IMG/VR virus record: IMGVR_UViG_3300006947_000072
Span: 1-26,486 of that record
Direction: 5' to 3' (one strand)
DNA: 26,486 nt
From: a virus
The translations under genes and the position numbers were made by a program. The first letter of the stretch is position 1. Every line of letters starts with the position of its first letter. The notes beneath the pieces are model-generated. The model saw nothing but the letters and a program-made list of their open reading frames with translations. It did no database searches and was not told the origin of the DNA. Shown piece after piece: positions 25,014 to 26,486 of this stretch.

Positions 25014-25961
25014 ATGACTTTAGCTGAAGCTGAGAAGCAAGCGTTTATGGATTTTCAAGAGGTAGCTGAAAAAACTCAACAATCAGCTAGACCTGACAAA
25101 ATATCACAACAACAAGCATCTGCTCTAGGGAGATGGTTGCTAGCGTTTCAAAACACACCAATGCAATACAATCGATTGATGTATAGAGCTGGTCAAGATT
25201 TAGCGGCAGGCAGGGGTAATAAGCTAGAGAACATATCTAAAATAATATATTACGGTGCTGTACAAAACCTTATATTTGCGTCTTTGCAGTCTGCACTATT
25301 TGCTTTTGCCTTTGATGATGAAATAGATGAAAAAGAGCAACAAAAACTTGAACAGAAGCAAGTTAGAATAATTAATACTATGCTTGACTCTGTTCTGAGA
25401 GGTACTGGCGTTACTGGTGCCGCAGTGGCAACTATTAAAAATACTGTTATGGAGTTTTTCAAGCAGGAAGAGAGAGGCTTCACTGGTGATCACGCTCAAA
25501 CTCTTATACAAGTAGCTAATTTATCACCTCCAGTTGGTATTAAGTTTAGAAAGATATACTCAGGTATACAAAGCTACACCTATAACAAAGATGTTATACC
25601 GTATATGCTTGCAGAAAATCCTGTTGATATTAAAAACCCCGCTTACAACGCTGTGACAAACGTAATATCAGGGTTTACAAACGTTCCTGTTGACAGAGTA
25701 CTAAACAAGGTTAACAATATGGTGGAAGTTTTAGATAGTCAAAACGAAAGCTGGCAAAGAGTTGGTTTAACTTTAGGTTGGAATACTTGGGATTTAAATA
25801 TAGAAAAAACTGAAGTTGAAGAAGCTAAAGAAGCTGTTGCAAAAATAAAGGCCGATGCAAAAAAGGCTAAGCAACAACAGTGTACCAAAATAAAGTCTGA
25901 CAACGAACGATGCAAGATGATGGTTGACAAGCCAAAAAAGAGATGTCACTATCACGATTAA
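25014..25961 (+). CDS. C-terminal continuation of the giant ejection protein (downstream part of split frame)
   Basis: The ATG at 25014 is probably not a true start: coding sense in this frame begins earlier, near 24921, with LPTQIADSFAIASGGATFF, so the piece belongs to the preceding protein, giving about 2650 residues in total. From the ATG there are 315 residues. They are mainly helical (LGRWLLAFQNTPMQYNRLMY), with a hydrophobic stretch (YYGAVQNLIFASLQSALFAF) at about 79-98, a Gly-rich linker region and an NPVDIKNPAYNAVTNVISGF segment that looks membrane- or core-associated. The end is a Lys/Glu helix followed by a compact Cys/His cluster: Cys290, Cys300, Cys311, His314 (C-x9-C-x10-C-x2-H), which could bind zinc. 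If translated alone it would lack its N-terminal context. No partner function is recognisable beyond being the tail of the ejection protein. Confidence 0.75.
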   Translation: MTLAEAEKQAFMDFQEVAEKTQQSARPDKISQQQASALGRWLLAFQNTPMQYNRLMYRAGQDLAAGRGNKLENISKIIYYGAVQNLIFASLQSALFAFAFDDEIDEKEQQKLEQKQVRIINTMLDSVLRGTGVTGAAVATIKNTVMEFFKQEERGFTGDHAQTLIQVANLSPPVGIKFRKIYSGIQSYTYNKDVIPYMLAENPVDIKNPAYNAVTNVISGFTNVPVDRVLNKVNNMVEVLDSQNESWQRVGLTLGWNTWDLNIEKTEVEEAKEAVAKIKADAKKAKQQQCTKIKSDNERCKMMVDKPKKRCHYHD

Positions 25962-25979
25962 CGTGTAATAATTATTACT

Positions 25980-26486
25980 ATGAAGTATATATTTTTACTA
26001 CTATTGTTTTGCAACGTTGCAGAAGCTCAGATCAAAAAAGCATTTAAATTTTCTACGTTTTACGTAGCTACTAATGGTGGTACATCTTTGTCTGACAGAG
26101 ATGTATACTCTGTAGATAATAGTACTTTAGTGTACGACACTGTATTCACTCCTTTTGACTACTCATTAACAATGGGTATAAGAAAGATAAAGAGATTTCC
26201 ATACGAAGCTAGAACTCAATTCAAAGACGGTTTAGAAACTTCGTTTTCAGATGCTGCTAGCGTTGGACTATCTCCGTTTGAGTATCTGTTTGAGCTAGAC
26301 TATAGAAGACAAGAAGGTGTAGAGTACTTTGATCAAAACCATTTTTTAAGATATGTTAAGCCGCTATGGTTAGCTAAGGTGGAATACTTGAAAGAAGGAT
26401 TTGCAGATATAGAATATTTTGAGTCTACTGCTAGACTAAGAATAAACTCTAAAAAGAAACTATCTTTTAATATTGGTGCTGTCAAC
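25980..26486 (+). CDS. Exported beta-rich protein, possibly outer-membrane, 3' partial
   Basis: The gene starts with ATG at 25980, 18 nt after the giant protein's stop, and is open to the window end (169 complete codons). The N-terminus MKYIFLLLLFCNVAEAQ is a signal peptide: one Lys, a Leu-rich core, then AEA before Gln17, consistent with signal peptidase I cleavage; the Cys in LFCN lacks a good lipobox. The rest alternates polar and hydrophobic residues with many aromatics (STFYVATNGGTSLS; FDYSLTMGIRKIKRF; PFEYLFELDYRRQEG; TARLRINSKKKLSFNIGA), the look of an outer-membrane beta-barrel or periplasmic beta protein. It would be made in the infected cell and sent to the envelope, not packaged by default. 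Its role could be receptor masking, envelope modification or lysis help, none of which is shown. The family is not recognised and the C-terminus is not visible. Confidence 0.7.
   Translation, partial: MKYIFLLLLFCNVAEAQIKKAFKFSTFYVATNGGTSLSDRDVYSVDNSTLVYDTVFTPFDYSLTMGIRKIKRFPYEARTQFKDGLETSFSDAASVGLSPFEYLFELDYRRQEGVEYFDQNHFLRYVKPLWLAKVEYLKEGFADIEYFESTARLRINSKKKLSFNIGAVN

Noticed and set aside
25953-25965. CACG/CGTG inverted repeat as terminator of the giant gene
   Set aside because: A 4-bp stem overlapping the stop codon with no T tract is too weak.
1-26486. tRNA genes, CRISPR arrays, insertion sequences, integrase or att sites
   Set aside because: None was recognised by eye; all intergenic gaps are under 80 nt and leave no room for most of them.

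Overview
The window reads as one structural (virion) module of a tailed phage, most likely a podovirus-like marine phage infecting a Bacteroidetes/Flavobacteriia-type host. All genes are on the + strand, are tightly packed (gaps mostly 2-80 nt), and follow a classic order: terminase, portal, scaffold, capsid, connector/tail, internal virion (ejection) proteins. The host assignment is inference. The start codons have A/T-rich leaders and no clear Shine-Dalgarno motif, Arg is mostly AGA, and the last gene starts with a signal peptide ending in AEA-Q, a pattern common in Bacteroidetes. No tRNA, integrase, replication or lysis gene is visible.

Layout. 2-1411: large terminase, cut at its N-terminus by the window edge (Walker B, coupling motif and nuclease visible). 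1414-3819: large portal protein with a Gln/Ala-rich tail. 3848-4936: scaffold-like protein that seems to begin at a non-ATG codon (ATA). 4965-6425: major capsid protein, followed by a strong UUCG-loop terminator. 6493-7314: uncharacterised phage protein followed by a second UUCG hairpin. 7376-8107 and 8111-9025: two connector/adaptor-like proteins. 9028-15246: a 2072-residue tail protein resembling T7 gp12-type tubular proteins. 15259-15636: small conserved protein. 15676-16323 and 16325-18001: putative internal virion proteins, the second with an internal duplication. 18013-25961: a giant putative ejection protein of about 2650 residues, currently split by a -1 frame change at a T5 run. 25980-26486: an exported, beta-rich protein that runs off the window end.

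How they would work together: the terminase packages DNA through the portal into a scaffold-assembled capsid. The two connector proteins and the 2072-aa protein would build the short tail. The proteins from 15676 to 25961 would be packaged inside the head and ejected into the cell ahead of the DNA. The giant protein carries a HELFH metallopeptidase-like motif and a full HAD-phosphatase-like motif set, so it may act enzymatically on the host during entry. The last gene would place a phage protein in the host envelope.

The most notable points are the split giant polyenzyme with protease and HAD domains, the ATA-start scaffold gene, and the phage-encoded exported beta-rich protein. All functional calls rest on reading motifs and gene order by eye; no homology search was run.
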